From Xanthomonas bonasiae (GTDB lineage: Bacteria > Pseudomonadota > Gammaproteobacteria > Xanthomonadales > Xanthomonadaceae), in the NCBI RefSeq assembly GCF_017163705.1, contig NZ_JAFIWB010000002.1, forward strand, positions 1 through 64,000: DNA of 64,000 nt. The letters run 5' to 3'. The notes beneath the pieces were generated by a model. That model was not told the origin of the DNA. It searched no databases and saw only the letters and a program-made list of their open reading frames with translations. The position numbers and the translations under genes are program-made. Below, one piece after another: positions 37,968-46,531 of this stretch. Position 1 is the first letter of the stretch, and every line of letters begins with the position of its first letter.

Positions 37968-38450
37968 ATGAAGAACCGGATTGCTTACACAATCATAGCT
38001 ATGGCAACTCTGGGGGCGCCCTTCACCCTGTTCGGTCAGACTCGTTGTCCTGTGGGAACTCAGGCGGGGAGTGCCCAATGCCTTCCTGACGATGATGTTG
38101 CGCCTTCACGCCCCACCGGCGAATGGATCAAAACTTGGGGGGCTTTGGTTCGATCCAACCAAAGAGGCGGTGCATGGTCTTCTCAGGGGGCCTTCAGTGA
38201 GAATGATGCACGTCAAGACGCTTTAAATAAATGTAGGGCTACCGGTGCTTCCGATTGCGTTGCAGATGCGACCTATTTTAATCAATGTATTGCCGTTGCT
38301 GCATCTAATGAGCCTGGTGTTAATATAAATACGGGTAAAGACAAGGCGACGGCCGGTAAAAGGGCTGTTGCAGATTGTGGAAAGGTTTCAAGCTCTCAGT
38401 GTGTTGTCGTATTTTCAGAGTGCACTGATCCCGTATTTAAGAAGTATTGA
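37968..38450 (+). CDS. Secreted DUF4189-type protein, copy 1
   Basis: The 160-residue protein has a signal peptide ending LFGQ, a Cys motif TRCPVG...SAQCLPDD, and a DUF4189-type domain. In that domain WGAL, a run of residues with regular alanines and cysteines, and NQCIAVA match the family pattern. Eight cysteines suggest a disulfide-bonded periplasmic protein; there is no lipobox. It follows virB6 by five bases and so is the distal gene of the virB operon. DUF4189 has no settled function. Two more copies lie downstream, each after a VirB6-tail fragment. Copy 1 is closer to copy 3 than to copy 2. The composition is lower in GC than virB6. Confidence 0.8.
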   Translation: MKNRIAYTIIAMATLGAPFTLFGQTRCPVGTQAGSAQCLPDDDVAPSRPTGEWIKTWGALVRSNQRGGAWSSQGAFSENDARQDALNKCRATGASDCVADATYFNQCIAVAASNEPGVNINTGKDKATAGKRAVADCGKVSSSQCVVVFSECTDPVFKKY

Positions 38451-38479
38451 TGTACCGGGTTTTAATTATTTAGATTCCG

Positions 38480-38899
38480 TCTTGAGCTTCACGATTGGTT
38501 TGGCGACGAAGGTGACAACTGCGGTGGCGCGGCGGGTTTCGTTGCGAAGTGTGCCGCCCCCAAGGCGAGGGCGTGAGCGCCATGGCCTTGCAGTAATGAG
38601 GGGTCGCGTTGGTTTCGACCGAGCTGACCCTTACAGCCCCGCCGATGGCAGCCGTGTTCTTCCAGGGCACGCTGGGACATTTCAATGCGTATTCGGTCCT
38701 TGGCCAGATTGGCAAGGATCCGGCGACGGAGTGGCCGATGACGCCGCAGGCACCGAATTACGATTCGTCTTCAAGAACCGGTAACGATTATAACACGTCC
38801 CAAAAAACCACTAATCATAGCTCGAGACAGCCGCAATTTGCATCCGACTCTGGATCTCACGCGGGTGGCGGAAAGGTGGGAAAGGTCGATTTGAGCTGA
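38480..38899 (+). pseudogene. virB6 fragment, degenerate, with distinct tail (copy 2)
   Basis: Homology to virB6 begins at the codons for SVLSFTVGLATKV, about 30 bases after the stop of the first DUF4189 gene. It continues, with internal frameshifts and deletions, to the junction TPQAP (38741-38755). A different 47-residue tail then reads in frame to TGA at 38899 (NYDSSSRTGNDYN...GKVGKVDLS). There is no start codon or N-terminal half. The last 290 bases stay open (VSTELTLTAPPMAAVFFQGTL...). It looks like an orphan C-terminal cassette that has decayed in its framework but kept its tail. Confidence 0.85.
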
Positions 38900-38921
38900 T
38901 GTAATTTAGGAGGGGATTGCA

Positions 38922-39395
38922 TTGAAATTTATAATTTATATTTTTTTATGTTTATCTTTTGAGGCTGGTGCGCAAACCGCATGTCCTGTGGGCGTTGCCC
39001 CAGGTAGTGTTCAATGTCTGCCAGATTCGGAATCATCTTCTCAGCCGTCCGGGCCAATAGGTGAATGGATTAAGGCATGGGGAGCTATTGCAAGCTCTTC
39101 TAATGGAGATGTTGGAAGCAGTACAGGTAAATTTTCGGAGCAAGAAGCTAAAGATAACGCGCTGAAAATATGCACTAATCTCGGCAACTCTGATTGTAAA
39201 GTTATGTTTACCTATAAAAATCAGTGCGTAGCCGTTGTTAAAGCCGAGGCGGGTCGCACCGGTGGGAAAATTGTCAGTGGTGCAAGTGTAGAAGATGCTA
39301 AAAAAAAGGCTCTTAATCAGTGCAAAAATTCTTCTGGCGCGGAATGTTCAGTGGTTGGTGCTGACTGCTCAAAGCCTTTCTTTAAGAAGTATTGA
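38922..39395 (+). CDS. Secreted DUF4189-type protein, copy 2
   Basis: The start is a TTG with a strong ribosome site AGGAGGGG six bases upstream. The 157-residue protein has a short signal peptide ending AGAQ and the same layout as copy 1: TACPVG...SVQCLPDS, GEWIKAWGAI, YKNQCVAVV and a C-terminal KPFFKKY. The sequence is clearly more diverged from copies 1 and 3 than they are from each other. It lies 22 bases after the tail of the second virB6 fragment. The gene is AT-rich. It appears intact and expressible if transcription reads through from virB6. Confidence 0.78.
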   Translation: MKFIIYIFLCLSFEAGAQTACPVGVAPGSVQCLPDSESSSQPSGPIGEWIKAWGAIASSSNGDVGSSTGKFSEQEAKDNALKICTNLGNSDCKVMFTYKNQCVAVVKAEAGRTGGKIVSGASVEDAKKKALNQCKNSSGAECSVVGADCSKPFFKKY

Positions 39396-40009
39396 TTCCT
39401 CTCTCTATATTGTTTGATGCAACGAAGCCGCTGTTCCAGAAGTGGCTGCTGTACGGGATCGGGACGATGTTCTCGTTGTCGGTATTGAGTTTCACGGTGG
39501 GTTTGGCAACGAAGGTGATTGCCGCGGTGGCGGCGGGTTTTCTGGCCAAGTGGATGGCAGCCAACGGCACCGGCGAAGGCGTAAGCAGCATGGCGTTGCA
39601 GCAGGGAGGAATCGGTTTGGTATTGAGTACGCTGATCATCACTGCGCCGCCGATGGCGGCATCGTTCTTCCAGGGCACGCTTGGGCAGTTCACGCTGTAC
39701 TCGGGCTTCGGTTCGCTGGGCAAGGATCCGGCGTCCGGGCAGCCTTATACGCCGCAGGCGCCGGCTTGCGATAATTCCACTGCCGATGGTCATGCCACCA
39801 CGGCTCATGTTAATACTAGAAATACTGGTGGCGATTCGAATAACTTTAATGTAGCAAATGCAGGCTCTCGTGGCATAGCTGCTACTGATAAAATATATGA
39901 TCTCAGAGGGTGGGAAGTTGAAAATTATTTTCTTTTTTGCGCTTTCTTTGACTTGGGCGGGCGTTGCTCAATCGCAAACGCGATGCCCAACTGGTTCACA
40001 GGCCGGTAG
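39392..40009 (+). pseudogene. virB6 C-terminal half with third, different tail (copy 3)
   Basis: An open frame (a TTG overlapping the stop of DUF4189 copy 2 could start it) encodes the VirB6 segment from LFDATKPLFQKW onward. By eye it differs from virB6 at only about eight of some 350 bases up to the junction PYTPQAP (39763). The tail then changes completely (ACDNSTADGHATTAH...). The frame runs on into the start of the next DUF4189 gene, probably because an indel near the A/T-rich stretch around 39890 removed the original stop. The N-terminal half of VirB6 is missing, so it is unlikely to work alone. Confidence 0.85.
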
Positions 40010-40393
40010 CGCTCAGTGCTTGCCTGATGATGAAGGCTCTGCTCCACCTCGTCCCACGGGGGAGTGGATTAAAACTTGGGGTGCCATTGCGAACGCTGAT
40101 AATACTACTGAGGCTTGGGCTTCAGTTAAAATGTTGTCAAAAAAGATGCGGAAGATGACGCCCTTGATCAGTGTAGGTCGGCTGAATATAAGGGGTGTGT
40201 GATAACTTTTACTTATAAATCAATGCGTTGCTATAGCTGCTCCTGATAATGGAAGAACACAGGGAGGTGTGGCTGGTAGAGGGGATTTGGCGCTGGCAAA
40301 GTCATCTGCTATCGAGATATGTAAAAAAATGGTGGTTCTGGATGTTCCATAATTTACAGTGAGTGTACGGATCCAGTATTCAAAAAATTTTAA
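39918..40393 (+). pseudogene. DUF4189-type gene, copy 3, frameshifted
   Basis: It probably starts at TTG 39918 behind GAGGGTGGG, as copy 2 does at TTG. The signal peptide ends AQSQ, followed by TRCPTGSQAGSAQCLPDDE and GEWIKTWGAI, close to copy 1. The frame then breaks three times. One base is lost in the A-run at about 40139-40144, two bases in the AAA at about 40216, and one base in the A7 run at about 40322. Correcting these restores the full DUF4189 pattern to a TAA at 40391. All breaks fall in A-tracts, so decay or assembly error are both possible. Confidence 0.8.
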
Positions 40394-40419
40394 ATCTGAC
40401 ACTTGAGCGTTTTGGGCGT

Positions 40420-40790
40420 TCAATGGTCTCTGTTTATGCGTATGCCCTGCTGGGTAACGGTAAGGGAGATGAGCGCGCTGGCGTTGTGTATGCTGTTCAA
40501 GGCTATGATGTGTTGACGGGCCAGTCGCGCGAGATCGCGATGGATCTGTTGATGACGGCGCTGCGTTGGATGCTGATCATCGACCAGGCGATGAGCATGA
40601 TGTCTGCTGCCAGGCCTGGTGCAACATAGAGCGACGGTCTGATGAGCGGTCTGTATTGGCGGCTGACCGACGGGCTGAGCAGCGCGATCGTCAAGACTGT
40701 GCCTGGCGACTCGGACAGTCCGTACGACGCGATCGAAAAAGAACCTGTTTATGGTGCAGATTGCGATAATGAGCGCCGACTCCATCCAAG
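40420..40790 (+). pseudogene. virB6 N-terminal fragment (copy 4)
   Basis: The DNA matches virB6 from the codons for QWSLLIRM (36939) through TGQSREIAMDL, MSAARPGAT and SGLYWRLTDGLSSAIVKTV to about MQIA. It carries a one-base deletion near 40500 and an in-frame stop (TAG for GAG at about 40627). It is the mirror of the other fragments: N-terminal part only, located last. It marks the right end of the cassette array. Confidence 0.85.
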
Positions 40791-40881
40791 CGCCCGTTAA
40801 CGCGCTCGAGCGGCGCTGCGGGCCGTGGTGATCCAATAGTTGCCTGCTTGCTATTTCCCAATTCATAGGCGCCGTGTGCGC

Positions 40882-40895
40882 TGAATACGTATGCA
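40882..40895. promoter_or_regulatory. Putative LacI-family operator, site 1
   Basis: TGAATACGTATGCA, a near-palindrome centred on ACGT, lies 93 bases before the GH13 alpha-glucosidase start. Two further perfect copies occur in this window, both before maltodextrin genes. Confidence 0.75.
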
Positions 40896-40987
40896 AGCGC
40901 CTGTTCGATTCGCACATCGACGTTACCCTAACGCAGCTTTCCGCGTGCCCTCTGCGCACGCGATCTCTGCCCGAAGGGGGGCGTTGC

Positions 40988-42598
40988 ATGACTCAGGCTC
41001 CATGGTGGCGCGGTGCCGTCATCTATCAGATCTATCCGCGTAGCTTCCTCGATGCGAACGGCGATGGCATCGGCGATCTTCCGGGCATCGTGCGCAAGCT
41101 GGACTACATCGCGGCGCTTGGCGTGGATGCGATCTGGATCTCGCCGTTCTTCAAGTCGCCGATGGCCGATTTCGGCTACGACATTGCCGACTATCGCGAG
41201 GTCGATCCGCTGTTCGGCACCATGGACGACTTCGATCGCTTGCTGGCCAAGGCGCATGCGCTGGGGCTGAAGGTGATGATCGATCAGGTGCTCAGCCATA
41301 CGTCGGTGGAGCATGCGTGGTTCAAGGAAAGCCGCCAGAGCCGCGACAATCCCAAGGCCGATTGGTACGTGTGGGCGGATGCGCGCGAGGATGGCACGCC
41401 GCCGAACAACTGGATGTCGATCTTCGGCGGCGTCGCCTGGCAGTGGGAGCCGCGTCGCGGCCAGTACTACCTGCACAACTTCCTGTCGTCGCAGCCGGAC
41501 CTCAACTTCCACAATCCCGAGGTGCAGCAGGCCACGTTGGACAATGTCGAGTTCTGGCTCGCGCGCGGGGTGGATGGGTTCCGGCTGGATGCGATCAATT
41601 TCTGCTTCCACGATCCGTTGCTGCGGGACAATCCGCCAAAGCCCCCGGAAAAGCGCGTGGGGCGGGGCTTCAGTCCCGACAATCCGTATGCGTTCCAGTA
41701 CCACTACTACAACAACACGCAGGCGGAGAACCTGCCGTTCCTGCAGAAGCTGCGCGGTCTGCTCGATCGCTATCCCGGGACGGTGAGCCTGGGCGAGATC
41801 TCGTCCGAGGACTCGCTCGCCACCACCGCCGAATATACGCGGGCCGGGCATCTGCACATGGGCTACAGCTTCGAGCTGTTGACCGACGATTTCAGCGCAC
41901 GCTACATCCGCGAGACGGTGTCGAGTCTCGAAGTGGCGATGACCGAAGGTTGGCCGTGTTGGGCGATTTCCAACCACGATGTGCAGCGTGCGGTAACACG
42001 CTGGGAGCGGGGTGCGCAGACGCCTGCGTTCGCGCGGCTTCTGATCGCGTTGCTGTGCTCGTTGCGCGGTTCGGTGTGCGTCTATCAGGGCGAGGAGTTG
42101 GGCCTGGGCGAGGCCGAGGTGCCGTTCGAGGCGCTGCAGGATCCGTATGGCATCGCATTCTGGCCGAGCTTCAAGGGCCGCGATGGATGCCGTACGCCGA
42201 TGCCGTGGGACGACAGCGCGCAAGCCGGCTTCAGCACCGGGAAGCCATGGCTACCGGTGGCGCCAGCGCATCGCGCGCAGTCGGTGGCGGCGCAACTGGC
42301 CGATCCGCATTCGGTGTTGATCGCGTTCCAGCAGTTCCAGGCCTGGCGCAAACGGCATGCGGCTTTGCGCGAAGGCGATATCGCGTTCGTCGAGACCGCC
42401 GAGCCGGTGTTGATGTTCCAGCGCCGGCATGCGCGGCAGACGCTGCTGTTGGCGTTCAATCTGTCGGCGCAAGCCACCCAAGTGGCGCTGCCCGCGGGGC
42501 AATGGCGACAGCTGGCAGTGCCTGGCATCGACCCAGGCAAGGTCGAGGGCGGCCTGCAGCTGCCCGGTTACGCGATGGTGTGTCTGGAAGGCGTGTAG
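40988..42598 (+). CDS. GH13 alpha-glucosidase
   Basis: From the ATG at 40988 (AAGGGGGG upstream) the protein has 536 residues and no signal peptide, so it is cytoplasmic. The GH13 catalytic triad is in place: nucleophile Asp201 (GVDGFRLDA), acid/base Glu270 (SLGEIS) and Asp331 (ISNHD). The order and length fit the oligo-1,6-/alpha-glucosidase group, to which the Xanthomonas alpha-glucosidase/glucosyltransferase belongs. It should hydrolyse maltose and short maltodextrins imported by the neighbouring receptor and MFS transporter. It has its own operator site upstream. Confidence 0.92.
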   Translation: MTQAPWWRGAVIYQIYPRSFLDANGDGIGDLPGIVRKLDYIAALGVDAIWISPFFKSPMADFGYDIADYREVDPLFGTMDDFDRLLAKAHALGLKVMIDQVLSHTSVEHAWFKESRQSRDNPKADWYVWADAREDGTPPNNWMSIFGGVAWQWEPRRGQYYLHNFLSSQPDLNFHNPEVQQATLDNVEFWLARGVDGFRLDAINFCFHDPLLRDNPPKPPEKRVGRGFSPDNPYAFQYHYYNNTQAENLPFLQKLRGLLDRYPGTVSLGEISSEDSLATTAEYTRAGHLHMGYSFELLTDDFSARYIRETVSSLEVAMTEGWPCWAISNHDVQRAVTRWERGAQTPAFARLLIALLCSLRGSVCVYQGEELGLGEAEVPFEALQDPYGIAFWPSFKGRDGCRTPMPWDDSAQAGFSTGKPWLPVAPAHRAQSVAAQLADPHSVLIAFQQFQAWRKRHAALREGDIAFVETAEPVLMFQRRHARQTLLLAFNLSAQATQVALPAGQWRQLAVPGIDPGKVEGGLQLPGYAMVCLEGV

Positions 42599-43119
42599 CC
42601 ACCGCGCGATCCGCTGGTCCGGCTGCCTGCGTGACAGGCAGCCGAAAGCGGCATGGATGCCAACGTCGGGCTATGGGAGTGTAGATTTCCTCCCTGGCAC
42701 AGAACGTTCGCTTGTCTCCTGGATGTCACCGCGCTGGATGTACACGAACCGCTTGCTACTCGCGGTTCCATATCCAAAATCCGCATGTTGCCGCCATGGC
42801 GGCGCCTAGAGCGCGACCAGGTTGCGAAGCATCGGCTCGCGTTGCCCTACAGTGCACAAAAGCCGTTGCCCTGATTGAAGCGCGCGTGTCCATGATCCAT
42901 GGGTGAACGCGTTTCTTGCGGCACCTATGGCCGTTTCGTTGCGAACGACACCGGCACTGGTACTGACACAACCCTGGGCATTGGTGCGTGTGGCATGGGC
43001 AACGCATGCGCGCCACTCGCTACGTCATTCAGTGTTCGTGCGTGGGCATTGCCGTTTGCGCAGCTGGGCTGGCAGGCCGATGCGTTTTGCCGGGCGCCGC
43101 TGCGCAGCGCACTGGGCAC
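42599..43119. other. Convergent intergenic gap with a hairpin
   Basis: No gene is supported here. A 10-bp hairpin (42620-42629 with 42635-42644, loop CGTGA) 21 bases after the glucosidase stop may end its transcript, although no T-run follows. The rest shows nothing recognisable. Confidence 0.5.
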
Positions 43120-43153
43120 AAAAAAAGCCCGCCGGCATCACGCCGACGGGCTT
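43120..43153 (-). terminator. Intrinsic terminator of maltodextrin TonB receptor
   Basis: Read on the minus strand, an approximately 12-bp stem (one mismatch; arms at 43126-43136 and 43142-43153) is followed by seven T (A-run 43120-43126). It lies about 20 bases after the receptor stop. Confidence 0.85.
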
Positions 43154-43175
43154 GCTGCAGGCACGGAGGGTTGGC

Positions 43176-45929
43176 CTAGAACTTGTAGTTCACCCCGAGC
43201 ACGTAGGTGCGGCCCCACTCGGTGTATTCCAGTGGGCGGTCCTTGGTCTCGGCATAGGTGCGGTAGGGCGAGTTGCTCAGGTTGCTCGCCTGCAGCAGCA
43301 GGCTCAGGCCTTTCAGGCTGCTGAGGTCGCCGAAGGTATAACTGATCTGCGCGTCGGTGATGTTCTCGCCGACCACGTAGCGCAGGGTGCGGTTGCCGTT
43401 GAAGTTGCCGATCTCGCCGATGAAGTCCGAGCGCCGGCGCTGGCTGACGCGTGCTTCGAAGCCGTTGCGCTCGTAGTAGGCGGTGAGGTTGTAGACGCGC
43501 TTGGACAGGCCGGGCAGGCTGATCTCGCCGTCGCCCACGCTTGATGCGCTTTCCGGGTCGCGGATCTTGACGTCGCTGTCGTTGAAGGTGGCGCTGGCCT
43601 GGATGCCGAATCCTTCCAACGGGGCGAACAGCATGTCCAGTGGCAGCGAGGCGGTCAGTTCCAGGCCGCGAAGTGTGCCGCCCTTGCCGTTGAACGGCGC
43701 GCTGAAGGTGCCGGTGGTCTGCACCGGCGCCGAGCCCGGCGGCGGCACGTAGCCGGCGACCAGGGTGGAGAAGTCGTAGTCGTCGCGGGTCTGGGTGTAG
43801 ATGTAGCTCTTCAGGTCCTTGTAGAAGAACGCGGCCGCGACATAGGCCTTGGCGCCGAAGTACTTCTCGTAGGAGATGTCCAGGGCGTTGGCGCGCCACG
43901 GATCGAGGGTGGGGTTGCCGCCGCTGGCGCCGGGCTTGCCGGTGGCGTTGTCCACGCCGAATTCCAGCGAGGCGCGCAGCTGGTCCACGCGCGGACGCGC
44001 GACCTGCTTGGCCAGCGCGAAGCGCAGGGTCTGCTCGTGCGGGAACTGGAAGGCCAGATTCAAGCTCGGCAGCCAGTCGTTGTAGGTCTTGCCTTCGTCG
44101 ATCGGCCGCACTTCGCTGCCGACTGGCTGCGAGGCATCCCAGTAATTCGCCTGCGACGACTGGTCGGCGTGCTGCAGCTGTACGCCGATGTTGCCGCGCA
44201 CGCCCACCGCGCCCCATTCGGTGTCGATGTTGGCGCGCATCCAGGCAGTAGTGATTTTTTCCTGCACAGTCCAGGCCTTGGAGACCAGGTACGAGGCATC
44301 CTCGCTGGGATCGAACACCATGTAGCGCGAGACCGCGCCCGGCACGTTCCAGGCGGGGATGTAGCCAATGCCGGCGAAGCCCAGGTTCACCGGCGCGTAC
44401 TGCAGGTCGGAGGCGATGGTGGTGTCGCCTTGCGCGCCCAGGGTGATGTTGCCTTCGGGCTGGTGCTTTTCCTTCTCGCGGTTGGCGTAGTTCACGCCCA
44501 CGTCCAGATCGGAGAACCAGCGCAGCGCTTCGGGCATCGGGAAGCTGGCCTGCAGGCGCGCGCCCTTCAGCACGTCCTCCACGCGCGGCGCCTTGCCGTA
44601 GCCGGAGCCGTAGATGGTGTTGGTGATGTACAGCGCATCCGGGTTGGAATAGTCCAGCCCGGGCGAAAGCTGCGAGAAGCCGTTGTTGCGGTAGGCCAGG
44701 CCGACCGTGTCCAGCTGCGGCATCGGCGTCAGCTGCAGGTTGTTCTCGAGATTGAGCTCCTTGCGCGTAGCCTTGGAGTAGTTCACGTCGGTGATGATCC
44801 GCACGGCGCCGGCGTTGATTTCGTTGTTCCAGCCGAACGCGTCGATCTTGTCCTCGCGCTTGTTGTACATGCCGCGTACCAGCGGATAGACACCGCTGGC
44901 GGTGCCACCGGTGAAGGTGCCGTTGCCGTTGACCTGGGTGCCGGCGATGGCCAGACCCGGGGTGTAGCCGCCGTTGTAGTTGCTGAGGTTGAGCTCGAAC
45001 TGGTTGGCGGTGTCGATCTGCTCGGCTTCGGTGTGGAAGGCATCGAGCGTGCTGGTCCAGGCATTGGAAGGGCGGTACTGCAGGGTCGCCATCACGCCGT
45101 CGCGCTTGGAGTCGCCGGTGCGGCGCAGCGCCTTGATGCCGTCGGAGAAGTAGGTGCCGGCGGCGACACCCGGACGCGCGCCGCTATCGGTGTTCTGTGT
45201 GCTCCAGGGTTCGTACAGGCCGACCTGGTTCTCCTGAATGGGCGTGTCGGTATGCGCGTAGCCGATCGCCAGGCCGATGGTGCGATCGGCGAACTGGTCG
45301 ATGTAGCTGGCGCTGAAACGGTTGCCATAAGGATCGGTATCGGCGGCCTTGCCCAGCGAATTGCGCTGGTAGCGGCCGCCGATCGCGATCACCCGCTCGC
45401 CGAAGCTGAGCGGGCGCGCGGTCTGCATGTCCACCGTGCCCGACAGGCCCTGACCGACCAGGCCGGCATCGGGTGTCTTGTAGACGGTGACGCCGCTGAC
45501 CAGTTCGGACGGGTACTGGTCGAATTCGACGCTGCGGTTGTCGCCGGTGCTGACCACCTCGCGACCGTTCAGCAGGGTGGTGGAGAAGTCCGGCGACAGG
45601 CCACGCACGCTGATGACCTGGGCGCGGCCGGCCACGCGCTGCGCGGCCAGGCCGGGTAGGCGCGCCAGCGATTCGGCGATGCTGACGTCGGGCAGCTTGC
45701 CGATGTCCTCGGCCGAGATCGCCTCGACGATGGACGTGGAATCCTTCTTGATCGCGATCGCGTTCTCGATGCCGCGGCGGATGCCGGTCACCTCGACCTT
45801 GTCCAGATCGGTGACCTGACCTGCGGTGGCTGTGGTGGCGGACTGCGTCTCGGATTGTGCGGCGGCCAGCATCGGTGTCATGGCGATGGCTACGGCCAGC
45901 GTCAGCGCATTGCGCTTGTGGTTCAACAT
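43176..45929 (-). CDS. TonB-dependent receptor, probable maltodextrin importer
   Basis: The ATG at 45929 has GGGAGGGG directly upstream and gives 917 residues. A signal peptide ends MLAAAQ. A TonB-box-like VDKVEVTGIR region and plug (about 60-180; ISVRGLSPDFSTTLLNGRE) precede a large barrel ending YVLGVNYKF. The family is the TonB-ExbBD-coupled receptor class that Xanthomonas uses for plant carbohydrates. Its place among alpha-glucan enzymes and the operator at 46065 point to maltodextrins. It is the only outer-membrane route seen in this locus. Confidence 0.9.
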   Translation of the reverse strand: MLNHKRNALTLAVAIAMTPMLAAAQSETQSATTATAGQVTDLDKVEVTGIRRGIENAIAIKKDSTSIVEAISAEDIGKLPDVSIAESLARLPGLAAQRVAGRAQVISVRGLSPDFSTTLLNGREVVSTGDNRSVEFDQYPSELVSGVTVYKTPDAGLVGQGLSGTVDMQTARPLSFGERVIAIGGRYQRNSLGKAADTDPYGNRFSASYIDQFADRTIGLAIGYAHTDTPIQENQVGLYEPWSTQNTDSGARPGVAAGTYFSDGIKALRRTGDSKRDGVMATLQYRPSNAWTSTLDAFHTEAEQIDTANQFELNLSNYNGGYTPGLAIAGTQVNGNGTFTGGTASGVYPLVRGMYNKREDKIDAFGWNNEINAGAVRIITDVNYSKATRKELNLENNLQLTPMPQLDTVGLAYRNNGFSQLSPGLDYSNPDALYITNTIYGSGYGKAPRVEDVLKGARLQASFPMPEALRWFSDLDVGVNYANREKEKHQPEGNITLGAQGDTTIASDLQYAPVNLGFAGIGYIPAWNVPGAVSRYMVFDPSEDASYLVSKAWTVQEKITTAWMRANIDTEWGAVGVRGNIGVQLQHADQSSQANYWDASQPVGSEVRPIDEGKTYNDWLPSLNLAFQFPHEQTLRFALAKQVARPRVDQLRASLEFGVDNATGKPGASGGNPTLDPWRANALDISYEKYFGAKAYVAAAFFYKDLKSYIYTQTRDDYDFSTLVAGYVPPPGSAPVQTTGTFSAPFNGKGGTLRGLELTASLPLDMLFAPLEGFGIQASATFNDSDVKIRDPESASSVGDGEISLPGLSKRVYNLTAYYERNGFEARVSQRRRSDFIGEIGNFNGNRTLRYVVGENITDAQISYTFGDLSSLKGLSLLLQASNLSNSPYRTYAETKDRPLEYTEWGRTYVLGVNYKF

Positions 45930-46531
45930 TTTCCCCTCCCAGGCAATGTTGTCGTGCAAATTTTCTGATCCGGAAAATCGGCCGGATGTAGGGATCGCGC
46001 TGCCGATGTTCGGTAACGCGACTGCGACGTATGGTAGACACGGCAATCCGCCGCGAACGCGGCCTGCATACGTATTCACTGGGTTTCATCGCATTGGAAT
46101 CGATTCCACGGTGGCGATGGCGTACGGCGATAAAACGTGGGCGCGTCGTGATCGCAAAGTCGGAGTGCGGGAATGTGCGGCGCAGCGCGCTGCGAAGTGC
46201 CTGGATGCGCGGCATGCAGGCAGTGGCGGCAGTCCGACGCATGCCGAAGGGGAGAGCAGATGCCTGGGAGACAGATGCGGATACCAGGCGCGACGAGCGT
46301 TATGGGCCAGGGCGGCACGCGTCCGCGCGCAGCATGCGCGGGGAACGGAAAAGGCGGCGCTGCACGGATGCGTCAGTCATCCGTCCGAAGCAGACCGTTG
46401 CCGATCGCCTGAGCCATTGCAGGCTGTTTGGCGGTTTGGGTCGTGGCGGGCCTTGTCGGTGAAGTCCGTCGCGGCCGAGGCCGCTCCTGCAGGTAACGTC
46501 ATCCAGCGACCCAGTCCGGAGCGGGAATGGG
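45930..46531. other. Intergenic region with receptor promoter and half REP
   Basis: This 600-base gap holds the leader of the TonB receptor, the operator at 46065-46078, and a single arm of a REP-like element around 46467-46491 (GCGGCCGAGGCCGCTCCTGC). I find no gene in it. Confidence 0.6.
46065..46078. promoter_or_regulatory. Putative LacI-family operator, site 2
   Basis: TGCATACGTATTCA is the exact reverse complement of site 1 and lies 136 bases upstream of the TonB receptor start, in the same orientation relative to its gene as site 1. Confidence 0.75.

Noticed and set aside
24318-40800. tRNA-Val as an integration site for the secretion locus
   Set aside because: I found no second copy of the tRNA 3' end at the right border and no integrase. 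The virB genes match the host composition.
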